This document shows, in pieces, positions 1 to 7,420 of a stretch of DNA of 25,118 nucleotides. The stretch comes from a virus, in IMG/VR virus record IMGVR_UViG_3300046500_000236, positions 64,001 through 89,118 of that record; one strand, given 5' to 3'. Every line of letters begins with the position of its first letter. Positions within the stretch are counted from its first letter, which is position 1. A program made the translations under genes and the position numbers. The notes under the pieces were generated by a model. It was not told the origin of the DNA. It worked only from the letters and a program-made list of their open reading frames with translations, and did no database searches.

Positions 1-2295
1 ACTGATCAGCCCACTGGTGGGCTTGCCGTCACTGGTGAGGTACTGAGCGGCCTCAGCATCGCCCAGGGACTGCAGGAACGCGGCAACGAAATCACGGTTG
101 GCGGCGCTGTTGAGGTCGCCGTCGGCAAGCTTGGCCAGCATGGCGGCGTCCAGGCGCTTGGCATCGCTACGGGCCTTCTCCGTCGCGGTCATCGCCAGCT
201 TATCGTCCTGGTTCGCTTCCACTGCGAATTCCACCCGATTGACATCCGACTTGCGCACGCGCACCAGCACCGGCGCTTTCATACGATTGATCTTGGCAAC
301 GTCGACGCCGAAGTACTCCGCGTTTTCCACCAGCCATTCGCGGTACTCGTCCGCGGCGCCGATGCGGTAAGCCTCTTTGATGGCCATCGCCCGGCCGTTG
401 CCCGACTCGACTACGCGGTCAGGGCCCACGATCGGGGCGCCACTGTCGGCGCGCTGGGTGCGCCCCAAGCTGTCCGGATCAAGATTGCGCGCGGTTTTCT
501 GCACCCAGGCCTGCGACGTTGCACGGGCGCGATCGCGCGGCTGAATCTCGGCCGGGTAGTCTGGGTTTACGGTGCCGTCAGCCTCGTGGCTGATCACCAG
601 GTTACGCGCCTCGATCACCTTAAAGCCGGTCAGCACCTTGGTGCCCTTAGCGGTCTTGACGGTGTTGTCGCGTCCATCAGCCTCGATCGTGCCCGTATCC
701 TCATCAGGGCCAGACTCGCCGGTTTGCGGCTCGCTGGTGGCCTCTGGCGCCGGCGCCGCCCCTACAGCCTGGCGCGCCTCATCGATCGCGGCCCGGAAAC
801 CCTGATCGATCTTGGCAGCCATGTCGCTGGCGCTTAGGTCTGGCTCATCAGTCCATTGCAGGTTGCTGCCTGTATCCTTCCAGGACAAAGCCCCTGCACT
901 GTCCTCGACCTTGCGCAGCTGGTAGGTCGCACCATAGAGCGGCAGGTCCAGCAGCACACTCGCGTCAGAGGTATTCCAGCCCAGGGCATCCAGCGCCCGC
1001 TTAATCGCCTTGCCGCGTTCCAGCTCGACCGGCGCAGGCTCAGCGGGCGCAGTAGCCGGCTCTGCCACAGGCTCGGGTGCCGGCGCGGCCTTCTTGGCCT
1101 CCAGCTCGGCCGTCAGCTGCTCAATCTGCTTATCCAGATCGGCCAACTCGGTGGTTTTGGCTGCCTCATCGGCTTTCAGCGCCTCGATCTGGGCGGCGCT
1201 CTCTGCCTTGCCGGCGCTGGCCTGGACGAACTTGGCGCTGTTCTTCTCCACCAATTTCATGATCCGGCGCGCAACCTCGCGCGGGTTCAGGTCCTGGCCA
1301 CGTTCAGGCGCCACCGTAATGGTTACGTCTTTCTTGTTGAGCACCCACTTCCAACTGACCATTTCATCAGTGGCGGTGAGCTTGTTCGGCGTTGTGTCCG
1401 GGTTGTGAAAGAACACACTGACACTCTGGCCATCGTCCATCAGGAACAGCATGGCCAGCTGCGTGGTGCCACGGTTCTTGAATGGCTTGCTGACTTCAAC
1501 GCTGGACGGTTTAACACCCGTGGCGGCCATCTGCATCACGCGCAACAGCTGGTTGGCCTTGCGCTCGAACTGCTGTACCTCGATCACCATGGCATCGAGC
1601 ATGCTGCCGTCGCTCAAGTACTCCTCGATGTCGCCGAGGCTGGCGGCGTCCATCATTAACCCGGATGCGTCATTGCGGCGCAGATCGGCGATCAGGTCGC
1701 CCAGGGTGCTGCCCATCGGCATACGCTGGTCATCCCAGCGCACAAATACGTCGTTCATGCTCACCGCCTTATCGTCTACCAGGTCGCCGGGCTCAAGCGG
1801 GCGGTTCAAATCGCCGTGTCTGAGCCAGTGCTTGAATTGTTTGATGCTGCAGGGCGTGAGGCTGCCCAGCCCGGTCCATCCCTTCTCATAGCTGTTCATG
1901 TAGGCGTTTCGGGCCGACTCCTCATCGCCGAAGCCCAGCAGCACCTTGTGTTCATCAAATGCGCCTTCTCGGTTCTGTTGGTTCACAACGAACACACGCA
2001 GGCTTTCCGGGATCGGCCCCACGAACACGTCCACCGCATCGCCATCAGCGCCCACGGTGCCGTTGATGTAGCCGTAGTGCGCCATGCACGTCACCGACCA
2101 CGCCACACCATCGGACTTGCCGCGGCGTGGCTGAAACATCGGGGTTTCGATGGTGATGGGCATACCGTGCAGGCGTGTCGAGCCCTTGGCGTAGTTGCCA
2201 GCGCGGATTTGCTCGGGGGTGGGGTTGGCGCGGGAGCCGGAGCCATACGCGCCAGAGTGGGCGGCGCCCATAAGATTCGAAAACGTGTCTGCCAT
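1..2295 (-). CDS. Large polyvalent protein, C-terminus beyond window: pyrophosphatase-like, DarA-like and DdrB/ParB-like parts
   Basis: The frame is open from an ATG at 2295 (GAGG about 8 nt upstream) to the window edge, giving 765 residues without a stop. Residues ~40-165 resemble the inorganic-pyrophosphatase-like domain of phage polyvalent proteins (motifs AHYGYINGTVGADGD, DVFVGP, DEHKVLLGF). Residues ~240-357 resemble the DarA-type antirestriction domain (DGQSVSVFFHNPD, then a helix ending KNSAKF). Residues ~358-405 are a Lys/Glu/Ala coiled coil, followed by a Pro/Ala linker. Residues ~550 onward resemble the DdrB-like ParB-superfamily domain (GAPIVGPDRVVESGNGRAMA). Such multidomain proteins are known to be co-injected with phage or plasmid DNA and to protect it; that role here is inferred from family. 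The gene has its own late-type promoter and follows a strong terminator. The true length is unknown. Confidence 0.85.
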   Translation of the reverse strand, partial: MADTFSNLMGAAHSGAYGSGSRANPTPEQIRAGNYAKGSTRLHGMPITIETPMFQPRRGKSDGVAWSVTCMAHYGYINGTVGADGDAVDVFVGPIPESLRVFVVNQQNREGAFDEHKVLLGFGDEESARNAYMNSYEKGWTGLGSLTPCSIKQFKHWLRHGDLNRPLEPGDLVDDKAVSMNDVFVRWDDQRMPMGSTLGDLIADLRRNDASGLMMDAASLGDIEEYLSDGSMLDAMVIEVQQFERKANQLLRVMQMAATGVKPSSVEVSKPFKNRGTTQLAMLFLMDDGQSVSVFFHNPDTTPNKLTATDEMVSWKWVLNKKDVTITVAPERGQDLNPREVARRIMKLVEKNSAKFVQASAGKAESAAQIEALKADEAAKTTELADLDKQIEQLTAELEAKKAAPAPEPVAEPATAPAEPAPVELERGKAIKRALDALGWNTSDASVLLDLPLYGATYQLRKVEDSAGALSWKDTGSNLQWTDEPDLSASDMAAKIDQGFRAAIDEARQAVGAAPAPEATSEPQTGESGPDEDTGTIEADGRDNTVKTAKGTKVLTGFKVIEARNLVISHEADGTVNPDYPAEIQPRDRARATSQAWVQKTARNLDPDSLGRTQRADSGAPIVGPDRVVESGNGRAMAIKEAYRIGAADEYREWLVENAEYFGVDVAKINRMKAPVLVRVRKSDVNRVEFAVEANQDDKLAMTATEKARSDAKRLDAAMLAKLADGDLNSAANRDFVAAFLQSLGDAEAAQYLTSDGKPTSGLIS

Positions 2296-2321
2296 GGCGA
2301 TCGCCTCGGATGAAAGCACAC

Positions 2322-2364
2322 ACGATATAGCGATGAAACGTCCGGTTTTGCTGGGGCTTTGCGC
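2322..2364 (-). promoter_or_regulatory. Putative late promoter P1 (box GCGCAAA, N30, TATCGT)
   Basis: The minus strand carries GCGCAAA (2358-2364), exactly 30 bp, then TATCGT (2322-2327), ending 26 nt before the ATG of the polyvalent protein. AA lies at spacer positions 10-11, as at most sister sites. No TTGACA-like -35 is present. It belongs to the six-site family described in the findings; promoter function is inferred. Confidence 0.55.
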
Positions 2365-2378
2365 CGATCTGCGGGTAC

Positions 2379-2404
2379 AAAAAAGGCGCCTCATTGGGCG
2401 CCTT
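2379..2404 (-). terminator. Rho-independent terminator after the 91-residue gene
   Basis: On the minus strand, GGCGCC - CAATGA - GGCGCC is followed by a run of six T. It begins about 16 nt after the stop codon of the gene at 2421-2696 and separates it from the polyvalent protein gene. Confidence 0.9.
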
Positions 2405-2420
2405 CATTGGCGGAGCTGTT

Positions 2421-2696
2421 TCAGCTCTTGCGAGCGAGACGGGCAGCTTCCCGGCGATCGACTTTGCGTTGACGGTAACGTGTCAGCGCTTCCTCAAGAA
2501 ACGGATCAGTTTCACCCTGAGCAGAACGCATACGGTGCGCCTCCAGCATCAGGTTGAGTAATTCCGATGGCCTTGGCAAACCCAGCTCAGCACTCGCCGA
2601 GCGCAACGTAACGTTGTTGCTGTAGAGCAAGTGCGCATTGAAACGAATGACTTCTTCATCCGCGGGTTCTGGATCGGGCTTGTTCTTGGGGGCCAT
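2421..2696 (-). CDS. Small hydrophilic protein, possibly DNA-binding, of unknown function
   Basis: This is a 91-residue protein with ATG at 2696 and AGGTGA as ribosome-binding site just upstream. The N-terminus is charged and Pro-rich. The middle is helical (residues ~20-55) and the C-terminus is very basic (YRQRKVDRREAARLARKS). I recognise no family. The promoter region carries three 16-bp direct repeats plus an inverted part-copy, the usual arrangement for an autoregulated DNA-binding protein or a partition/stability gene, so a DNA-binding role is a reasonable guess only. It is monocistronic, with its own promoter and a strong terminator. It lacks the late promoter box, so it may be expressed in the plasmid state. 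Confidence 0.7.
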   Translation of the reverse strand: MAPKNKPDPEPADEEVIRFNAHLLYSNNVTLRSASAELGLPRPSELLNLMLEAHRMRSAQGETDPFLEEALTRYRQRKVDRREAARLARKS

Positions 2697-2725
2697 TGCT
2701 CACCTGGAAACTGCTAAGGGACTGA

Positions 2726-2807
2726 GCGCGAACGCTTTGGCGGGATCATAAAGCAAAGGGCGCGTTCGCGCCAATGCGCGTTCACGCCAAAGCGCGTTGG
2801 TGCGTAT
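2726..2807. repeat. Operator-like array: three 16-bp direct repeats and one inverted part-copy
   Basis: Three adjacent 16-bp units begin with GCGCGTT at 2760, 2776 and 2792; the first two differ at two positions and the third has diverged at its 3' half. An inverted part-copy lies at 2726-2742: its core CGCTTTGGCG (2733-2742) is the exact reverse complement of 2785-2794. The direct units overlap the -35 and the inverted copy lies just downstream of the -10, as expected for repression. Confidence 0.65.
2745..2774 (-). promoter_or_regulatory. Sigma70-type promoter for the 91-residue gene
   Basis: On the minus strand, TTGGCG (2769-2774) and TATGAT (2745-2750) are separated by 18 bp, about 50 nt before the start codon. 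The -35 lies inside the 16-bp repeats. Confidence 0.6.
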
Positions 2808-2814
2808 CGCACAC

Positions 2815-2840
2815 AAAAAAGCCCAGCGCATGGCTGGGCT
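2815..2840 (-). terminator. Rho-independent terminator after the small membrane protein gene
   Basis: On the minus strand, AGCCCAGC - CATGC - GCTGGGCT is followed by a run of T. It starts about 19 nt after the stop codon at 2859. Confidence 0.9.
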
Positions 2841-2858
2841 CTGGTGCTGTGAAACGCT

Positions 2859-3092
2859 TTACAGTTTGGCGAGCTGTACCGGCGCCTCCAGTGCGCGAGG
2901 TGCGCACTCAGGCTTCATCGCAGACGGCCACGCCTTGTCCTTTACCATGTTGCAAGTGTACTGCGCATCCGCCACTTGCTGCTCATAGTCCCCACCACCC
3001 ACCAGCCCTACGACCAGGGCAAACACGAGCCCGCCGAGGAAAAGGGTGATCGGGGGAAGGCTTTGCGATTCGGTACGATCTTGAATGTTCAT
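2859..3092 (-). CDS. Small single-pass membrane protein
   Basis: This is a 77-residue protein with ATG at 3092 preceded by a good AAAGGA site. Residues ~14-34 form one hydrophobic helix (ITLFLGGLVFALVVGLVGGG). The short charged N-terminus is predicted cytoplasmic. The remaining ~42 residues hold two cysteines (in TCNM and PECA) that could pair in the periplasm. No lipobox is seen. The family is not recognised; candidates include a host-surface or superinfection factor or a lysis accessory, with nothing to choose between them. The gene is transcribed alone and ends in a strong terminator. It is divergent from the plus-strand gene at 3208, with a 115-bp AT-rich region between them that probably holds both promoters. 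Confidence 0.7.
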   Translation of the reverse strand: MNIQDRTESQSLPPITLFLGGLVFALVVGLVGGGDYEQQVADAQYTCNMVKDKAWPSAMKPECAPRALEAPVQLAKL

Positions 3093-3207
3093 TGTCGCGT
3101 CCTTTTGTTTCTGGCTGATTGGTACTGCGAGACGGACATTAGCATTTGCTTTATTTCATGTACATCCTTCAATAGCGTTTTATTTAATTTAACTACAGGC
3201 GAGTGCG

Positions 3208-3690
3208 ATGAAGATTGTTGTTACGGTGGGCGGATACGGCGGGGCGGGGTCGAAATCGATATCGCTGGCGGCAATGCGCGACGATGCAACGGGAATTCTG
3301 TCCGTCGCCAAAGAGGTGAAATATCGAGAGTCGGCACCGGAGCCCACGCCAGAAAAGCCCGAACGATGGGCGTTCGTGACAAACATGCGGCTGCCGAACT
3401 ACGACTGCCTGTTCACTGAGGAGCACCTGCAGGCCGCAATCCTGGCGTACAGGGAAGGGGATGGCATGGGTACATTTGTCATCGATGACGAGGTGGCCAA
3501 GTACCGCCCGCGAATCGAAGTGGATGGCATCGACACCAATGGCCAGAAGTACCGTCTGGCGTCGGATATCACCAACGGGGAGATGGCGGTACTGGCGCTG
3601 GCGCATTTCCAATCACGCCAGCGCACAGTGGGCGCACTCACCAGTCAGATGGACCGGATGACAAAGATGTACGACATTCTGTCGATTTAG
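3208..3690 (+). CDS. Hypothetical 160-residue protein, the only plus-strand gene
   Basis: ATG at 3208 follows an AGGCGAG site and an AT-rich leader (~3130-3200). The protein is soluble, begins MKIVVTVGGYGGAG, and has no membrane segment or recognised catalytic motif. Its C-terminal part (SRQRTVGALTSQMDRMTKMYDIL) looks helical and amphipathic. The stop codon (3688-3690) overlaps that of the convergent DarA-related gene (3687-3689) by two bases. I prefer this strand over the overlapping reverse frame (3193-3612) because of the start context, the fit to the stop junction and the protein composition, but the preference is moderate. The function is unknown; the position between plasmid-type and virion genes fits an accessory (cargo) gene. 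Confidence 0.6.
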   Translation: MKIVVTVGGYGGAGSKSISLAAMRDDATGILSVAKEVKYRESAPEPTPEKPERWAFVTNMRLPNYDCLFTEEHLQAAILAYREGDGMGTFVIDDEVAKYRPRIEVDGIDTNGQKYRLASDITNGEMAVLALAHFQSRQRTVGALTSQMDRMTKMYDILSI

Positions 3691-4907
3691 TCGTCACCAG
3701 CGGCGTAGGGCTCGCCATAGGGATCGTATCCGGCATCGTCAAGCGCGTTGGTGCCTTTGCCGGTCACCATGTAGAGCCCTGACTCGGTTTCGACCATGCC
3801 CAGCGCCAGCAGCTCGGCTAAAGCGTCCTGGTCTGTGATGCCCTCATCCTCTACAGCCGATTCCTTGGCGATCGCCACCAGCTGCGCCAGGCCCGCGTCA
3901 CTGATCGCAGCAGCGGCGCTGTCCAACATGCCGATGGCCAGCTTGAACGACTCGGCCAGATCCTTCTGCAGCTGCGCCTGCTCCAGGTTGCCCGCCTCGA
4001 CATTGATCGGGTAATTCGTTTCGACCACGTCCAGCGCCATGCGCAGCTGCGCCACAGCGCCCGCCGTCGCCGCACTGTCAAGCATTGCCGGATCTGCCGC
4101 CAGAATCTCACGCGCCGCGACGTAAGCACCCGCCAGCGTCATTGCAGGGGCTTGCGCTTCGGGCTCCTCGACTACTGCTTGAGCGCCAGTGCTATCGAGC
4201 ATGGCCAGAATGGTATCCAGAGCGCTGCGCCCCTTCACGTTCAGGACGTTTGCACCCTGCTCGGTGTAACGGTCGATATAGCCCAGCGCCTCCAGCTCAT
4301 CGCGTCCGGCCTTACTTGGCACATCACCATCCTCTAACGGCCCACGAGCCCCCAGAGCGCGCAGCACGTCCTCGGCAGCATCAGACAGGGAGGGCGGCTC
4401 GGCGCCAGTGCTGTCGGTCATAGCGCCCAGCTTTTGCTGCAGATCCGCCACAGTGGCTTTGCGATCGGCAATCTGATTATCGAGCGCGGTTACGCGTTGT
4501 TGCATCACTTCGGCGATCTTTGGCTTGGGCGTGCTCAGGCCAGGGGGCAGGGCGACTTTGACCCGCGCCTGAGCCTTCTGGAACGCAGCCTGATTCTTGT
4601 CTGCCAGGCTGGCCAGCTCGCCCACGGCCTTGGCCATGTCGTCATGGTTCTTGATGGGCACCACGGACTTGTTGAGCAGCGCCTGGAAGATGTCGCCGGT
4701 TGCGTTCACGCGCAGGGTGATCAGCTGTCCGCTGGCCAGCGTGAGCGAAGCCTCACGATAGGTCATGTTGTTGGTGCGCTTGGGCTTGTCGTTGAACTCG
4801 GTGGCCACCACCGGCTGCCCGCCGCGCACCATCCACTGCTTGACCTTCTTTAGCGCGCCTTCGGCGGCCGATGCGCTGGTGAAGTCCAGCGCGTTCGTAA
4901 CTGGCAT
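3687..4907 (-). CDS. DarA-related antirestriction protein, probable head-internal protein
   Basis: This is a 406-residue protein with ATG at 4907 and a GGGGG ribosome-binding site. Residues ~10-125 match my recollection of DarA-related proteins: a helix with KVKQW, a sheet with the phrase ASGQLITLRVNATGDIF, then VVPIKNHDD and KNQAAFQKA. Residues ~130-165 are a coiled coil. In phage P1, DarA is carried in the head and injected with DNA to protect it from type I restriction. The rest is acidic and Ala-rich and contains MTDS at residue 163 and MLDS at 236, 275 and 327, the motif shared with the prohead protease tail. The gene lies directly below the PAAR gene but has its own late-type promoter. 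Its first domain resembles residues ~240-357 of the polyvalent protein at 1-2295. Confidence 0.75.
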   Translation of the reverse strand: MPVTNALDFTSASAAEGALKKVKQWMVRGGQPVVATEFNDKPKRTNNMTYREASLTLASGQLITLRVNATGDIFQALLNKSVVPIKNHDDMAKAVGELASLADKNQAAFQKAQARVKVALPPGLSTPKPKIAEVMQQRVTALDNQIADRKATVADLQQKLGAMTDSTGAEPPSLSDAAEDVLRALGARGPLEDGDVPSKAGRDELEALGYIDRYTEQGANVLNVKGRSALDTILAMLDSTGAQAVVEEPEAQAPAMTLAGAYVAAREILAADPAMLDSAATAGAVAQLRMALDVVETNYPINVEAGNLEQAQLQKDLAESFKLAIGMLDSAAAAISDAGLAQLVAIAKESAVEDEGITDQDALAELLALGMVETESGLYMVTGKGTNALDDAGYDPYGEPYAAGDD

Positions 4908-4937
4908 GGTCTGCCCCCATTGTTGATGTCTGGGGAC

Positions 4938-4980
4938 ATTGTGCGCCGCGGGTGGCGCGCCGTTGGCCAGGGCTTTGCGC
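4938..4980 (-). promoter_or_regulatory. Putative late promoter P2 (box GCGCAAA, N30, CACAAT)
   Basis: The box is at 4974-4980 and begins 2 nt after the PAAR stop codon. CACAAT is at 4938-4943, exactly 30 bp later and 30 nt before the DarA-related ATG. The hexamer is identical to that of P6. No terminator hairpin with a T-run is seen here. Confidence 0.55.
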
Positions 4981-4982
4981 GT

Positions 4983-5246
4983 TCAGCCGACCAGCACGTT
5001 CGGCGAGCCTGTCGCCTGGTGGGTGCAACTGGCCGCGTCCCCAGCTCGACAGACCGGTATGCCGTTAGCCAGCACCGTGCCGCTGGCGCCGACCATCACA
5101 GGCCCTGCGTGGGCGCCGACGCCGTGTCCGGCCACTCCCGCACCCTTGACGACGATCGGCGAGCCATTGACCAGCACCGTGGGCGCCAGATTGCCATTGA
5201 TGACCCCACCCGCCGTATCGACCCCGACCCTTGATGCTCCAGGCAT
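4983..5246 (-). CDS. PAAR-repeat spike tip protein
   Basis: This is an 87-residue protein made almost entirely of Gly/Val/Ala-rich PAAR-type repeats (VLVNGSPIVVKG, GHGVGAHAGPVMVGA, VLANGIPVCRAGD, SPNVLVG). PAAR proteins form a small cone that sharpens the central spike of contractile tails and bind a metal ion near the tip. His41, His46, Cys66, Cys74 and His76 are the visible candidate ligands. The gene sits directly after the spike gene, the order expected for hub, spike and tip. The length is normal for phage PAAR proteins. Confidence 0.9.
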   Translation of the reverse strand: MPGASRVGVDTAGGVINGNLAPTVLVNGSPIVVKGAGVAGHGVGAHAGPVMVGASGTVLANGIPVCRAGDAASCTHQATGSPNVLVG

Positions 5247-5258
5247 GACGCCCTCCTG

Positions 5259-5699
5259 TCAGTTGAGTTTGATGGTGCCGGACTTCACTTCAACGGTGCT
5301 CGGCGTGATGGTCACAGTTGAACCGCCCACCGTGAGCACAATCGAGGTTCCGGCCGTCAGGTTGATGGTCTGCCCCGCGTTGAGATTGATCACATCGTCA
5401 GCGTTGGCCTCGATGTTGTCATGGTTGAACCGGCGCCAACCCACCTCATTGCCGACATGCGGGTTGCGATAGCCCATGATGACCGGGTAACGCGGGTCCC
5501 CGTTGTGAAAGCTCACGTTGACCGGCAGGCCCTCGACGATGCGAATCTCGGTGTCTTTGGAGTCATCGCCGATCGGGTAGTTGATTTCCGCCAGTGGCCA
5601 GATGCTCGCCCCGTCAGTCAGCGGCGGAATCTCCACGCGAATCTCTCGACGGTTACGGTCCACAGCGCGCACGAACGCAGGATAGATATCACACGGCAT
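5259..5699 (-). CDS. Baseplate central spike protein (gpV/gp5-like)
   Basis: This is a 146-residue protein. Residues ~1-85 look like the OB-fold of contractile-tail spikes (beta-rich, with GLPVNVSFHNGDPRYPVIMGY). Residues ~95-146 are a short beta-helix of alternating hydrophobic and polar residues rich in Asn, Thr and Val (INLNAGQTINLTAGTSIVLT). The protein would trimerise under the hub and carry the PAAR tip. I chose ATG at 5699, inside an 11-bp overlap with the end of the hub gene, which suggests translational coupling. A start at 5744 would add 15 residues lying wholly within the hub gene and is less likely. No lysozyme domain is present; that activity is on the tape-measure-like protein instead. 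Confidence 0.85.
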   Translation of the reverse strand: MPCDIYPAFVRAVDRNRREIRVEIPPLTDGASIWPLAEINYPIGDDSKDTEIRIVEGLPVNVSFHNGDPRYPVIMGYRNPHVGNEVGWRRFNHDNIEANADDVINLNAGQTINLTAGTSIVLTVGGSTVTITPSTVEVKSGTIKLN

Positions 5700-6579
5700 T
5701 GAACAGCTTCCCCACCCATAGACGGCTGCGATCCTCGACAGCACCCTCGTTATTTTCCATGCAGTGGGCGGCAGTCAGCACCACCACGTTTTCGCCCGCC
5801 ACGCGCAGTACATCGCCGGCGACAATCTGCTGGCAAATCATGCTGTCAATGGTTTTGGTGCGCACCAGCACGCTGCTGGCGTTACGCAGCTGGCGCAGAT
5901 CCAAGCCCGGCTGAAAGTTCATGCGCCGCCCCTGGCTCATTGGCCCATTGACGATATCGGCCTTGTCGTTGGTGCTGAAATAGGACGGCACCTGCTGGAA
6001 CTGGTGGAATTCGCTGGTGATCTTGGCGGTGCTGTCGACCTGGCCGATATCGTCGATCGGCGATTGCGCCATCAGGTCCACCAAACGGGTCGCGCTGATC
6101 TGTCCCTTGCGCAGCACCAGGGCGGCGCCTTCCTCTTGAAGGATCTGCACCAGGTGGATGCTTGGCTCGAACCCACGAAAGCAGGTGAAGCGCGGCACGG
6201 TGAAGTCGTTGGCGATCGTGGCATAGGCGCCACTGGCCCGGTAGGCGGCCCCAAAGGTCTGGCCCTCCTGCACAATGGCCGTCTGGCGCGGCTTGGCCAC
6301 ATTGGCGCAGTTGTAGAGCAGGGCAGTGACGTTCATCGACTGTTGCTGGCTCTTGCCCTGTACCTGGCCAATGGGCGGCGCCTTGTCGGTGTGGACAATC
6401 TCATAGCGCAGGTTTTCCCGGCCGGACCAAACCGACGCGCCCTCAACCAAACGATCTTCGACGCCGTCGATCAGCTTTACCGTGAACTCCAGGGTGCGCG
6501 GTACCGGCGCCAGGTCCGAACGCAGCACCCAGCGCAGCACCACGTCGTTCGGCAGCTGGTCGCCATTCTCCTTGAGCAT
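5689..6579 (-). CDS. Baseplate hub protein (gpD/gp27-like)
   Basis: This is a protein of ~296 residues rich in beta-strand, placed between a tail/baseplate protein and the spike, the usual place for the hub on which the spike trimer sits. Features seen include EFTVKLIDGVEDRLVEGASV near the N-terminus, a central region resembling tube-initiator folds, and IVAGDVLRVAGENVVVLTAAHCM near the end, typical of hub-type domains that set up an aqueous-channel ring. Family assignment is by position and general style, not by a diagnostic motif. ATG at 6579 is used; a TTG at 6588 overlapping the upstream TGA is an alternative adding three residues. Confidence 0.7.
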   Translation of the reverse strand: MLKENGDQLPNDVVLRWVLRSDLAPVPRTLEFTVKLIDGVEDRLVEGASVWSGRENLRYEIVHTDKAPPIGQVQGKSQQQSMNVTALLYNCANVAKPRQTAIVQEGQTFGAAYRASGAYATIANDFTVPRFTCFRGFEPSIHLVQILQEEGAALVLRKGQISATRLVDLMAQSPIDDIGQVDSTAKITSEFHQFQQVPSYFSTNDKADIVNGPMSQGRRMNFQPGLDLRQLRNASSVLVRTKTIDSMICQQIVAGDVLRVAGENVVVLTAAHCMENNEGAVEDRSRLWVGKLFNAV

Positions 6580-6584
6580 GACGT

Positions 6585-7370
6585 TCAAGGGGTGCTGCTC
6601 CAGTTCACCCCAGCAATGGTGCCCTGCGTGCGTACGCCAGTGGCCAGATCGTCCGTCTGGATGACCTGCACCAGTGGATAGCCTGGCGGTGTGTTGGTGC
6701 TGCCGTCGTTGTGCTCGCCTGGCGCGGGCGCATCAAACATCGGAATGGTGCATTTGAGCGTGATGTCGGCCGCCAGAATGCGCAGGTTCTTGGCGTCACC
6801 CGGGATGGCTATGTTCATCCAGTCCACCCGGTTGTTCTCCAGCTGCACTGGCATCGGCACCTTGTATTGGCCGAACTCGTAGGGCGCATCAAAGGTACGG
6901 TTGGACGGCGCCATCATGAACGAGGCCATTTGTGCGGCCAGGCTCTGTGCAGATCCGCCTTCGCTGGCGAAAATCACCACCTGCACCCGTCGATCGACCA
7001 TGACGTGCTTGTAGCCATACCAAGATCCGCCCTCGACGATCTGTAGAAGGCGCCGCCCGATGTGCATCCCTCCCCAGTCGGCGCCCATACCCAGAAAATT
7101 GTCATCCATGGCCAGCAGTATCACTGGCAGCTTACCGGCCGGCCCATGCTCATCGTGTTGGGTTTGGCGGTAGAGATTGAGCATGTCCTCGGCCGAATCG
7201 ATCATCCGCGCCGGCGCCCACTGGACTGCCTCGCTGAATTTCTTGTCCATGAAGGCCTGTACGGCAGGTGTGTCCGCATAGTCCGGATACAACCCCTTGC
7301 GCCAGCGCCCCAGGTAGCGGCCGAAACCTGTCCTGATCTGGTCGAAACTGCCGTTCAATGTGCCTGCCAT
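6585..7370 (-). CDS. Tail or baseplate structural protein
   Basis: This is a 261-residue protein with ATG at 7370, an AGGA site 6 nt upstream. It starts MAGTLNGSFDQIRTGFGRYL and has no membrane segment. It lies directly before the hub gene, and its stop overlaps the hub's possible TTG start. Proteins in this place in contractile phages usually connect tube and hub (gp48/gp54 or the DNA-circulation type), but I do not recognise a specific family. It contains MIDSA at about residue 59, a single near-match to the MLDS motif of the head proteins, which may be chance. A longer frame reaching 7505 overlaps the fibre assembly gene and lacks a good start. Confidence 0.7.
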   Translation of the reverse strand: MAGTLNGSFDQIRTGFGRYLGRWRKGLYPDYADTPAVQAFMDKKFSEAVQWAPARMIDSAEDMLNLYRQTQHDEHGPAGKLPVILLAMDDNFLGMGADWGGMHIGRRLLQIVEGGSWYGYKHVMVDRRVQVVIFASEGGSAQSLAAQMASFMMAPSNRTFDAPYEFGQYKVPMPVQLENNRVDWMNIAIPGDAKNLRILAADITLKCTIPMFDAPAPGEHNDGSTNTPPGYPLVQVIQTDDLATGVRTQGTIAGVNWSSTP

Positions 7371-7420
7371 AAAATCCTCTGCGCCAGCACCTGGCTGACG
7401 CGCAATGTGTTTGGAAACGA

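Noticed and set aside
3193-3612. Minus-strand 139-codon frame opposite the plus-strand gene
   Set aside because: It has no clear ribosome-binding site and a composition unlike the neighbours. The plus-strand frame has a better start and a clean stop junction.
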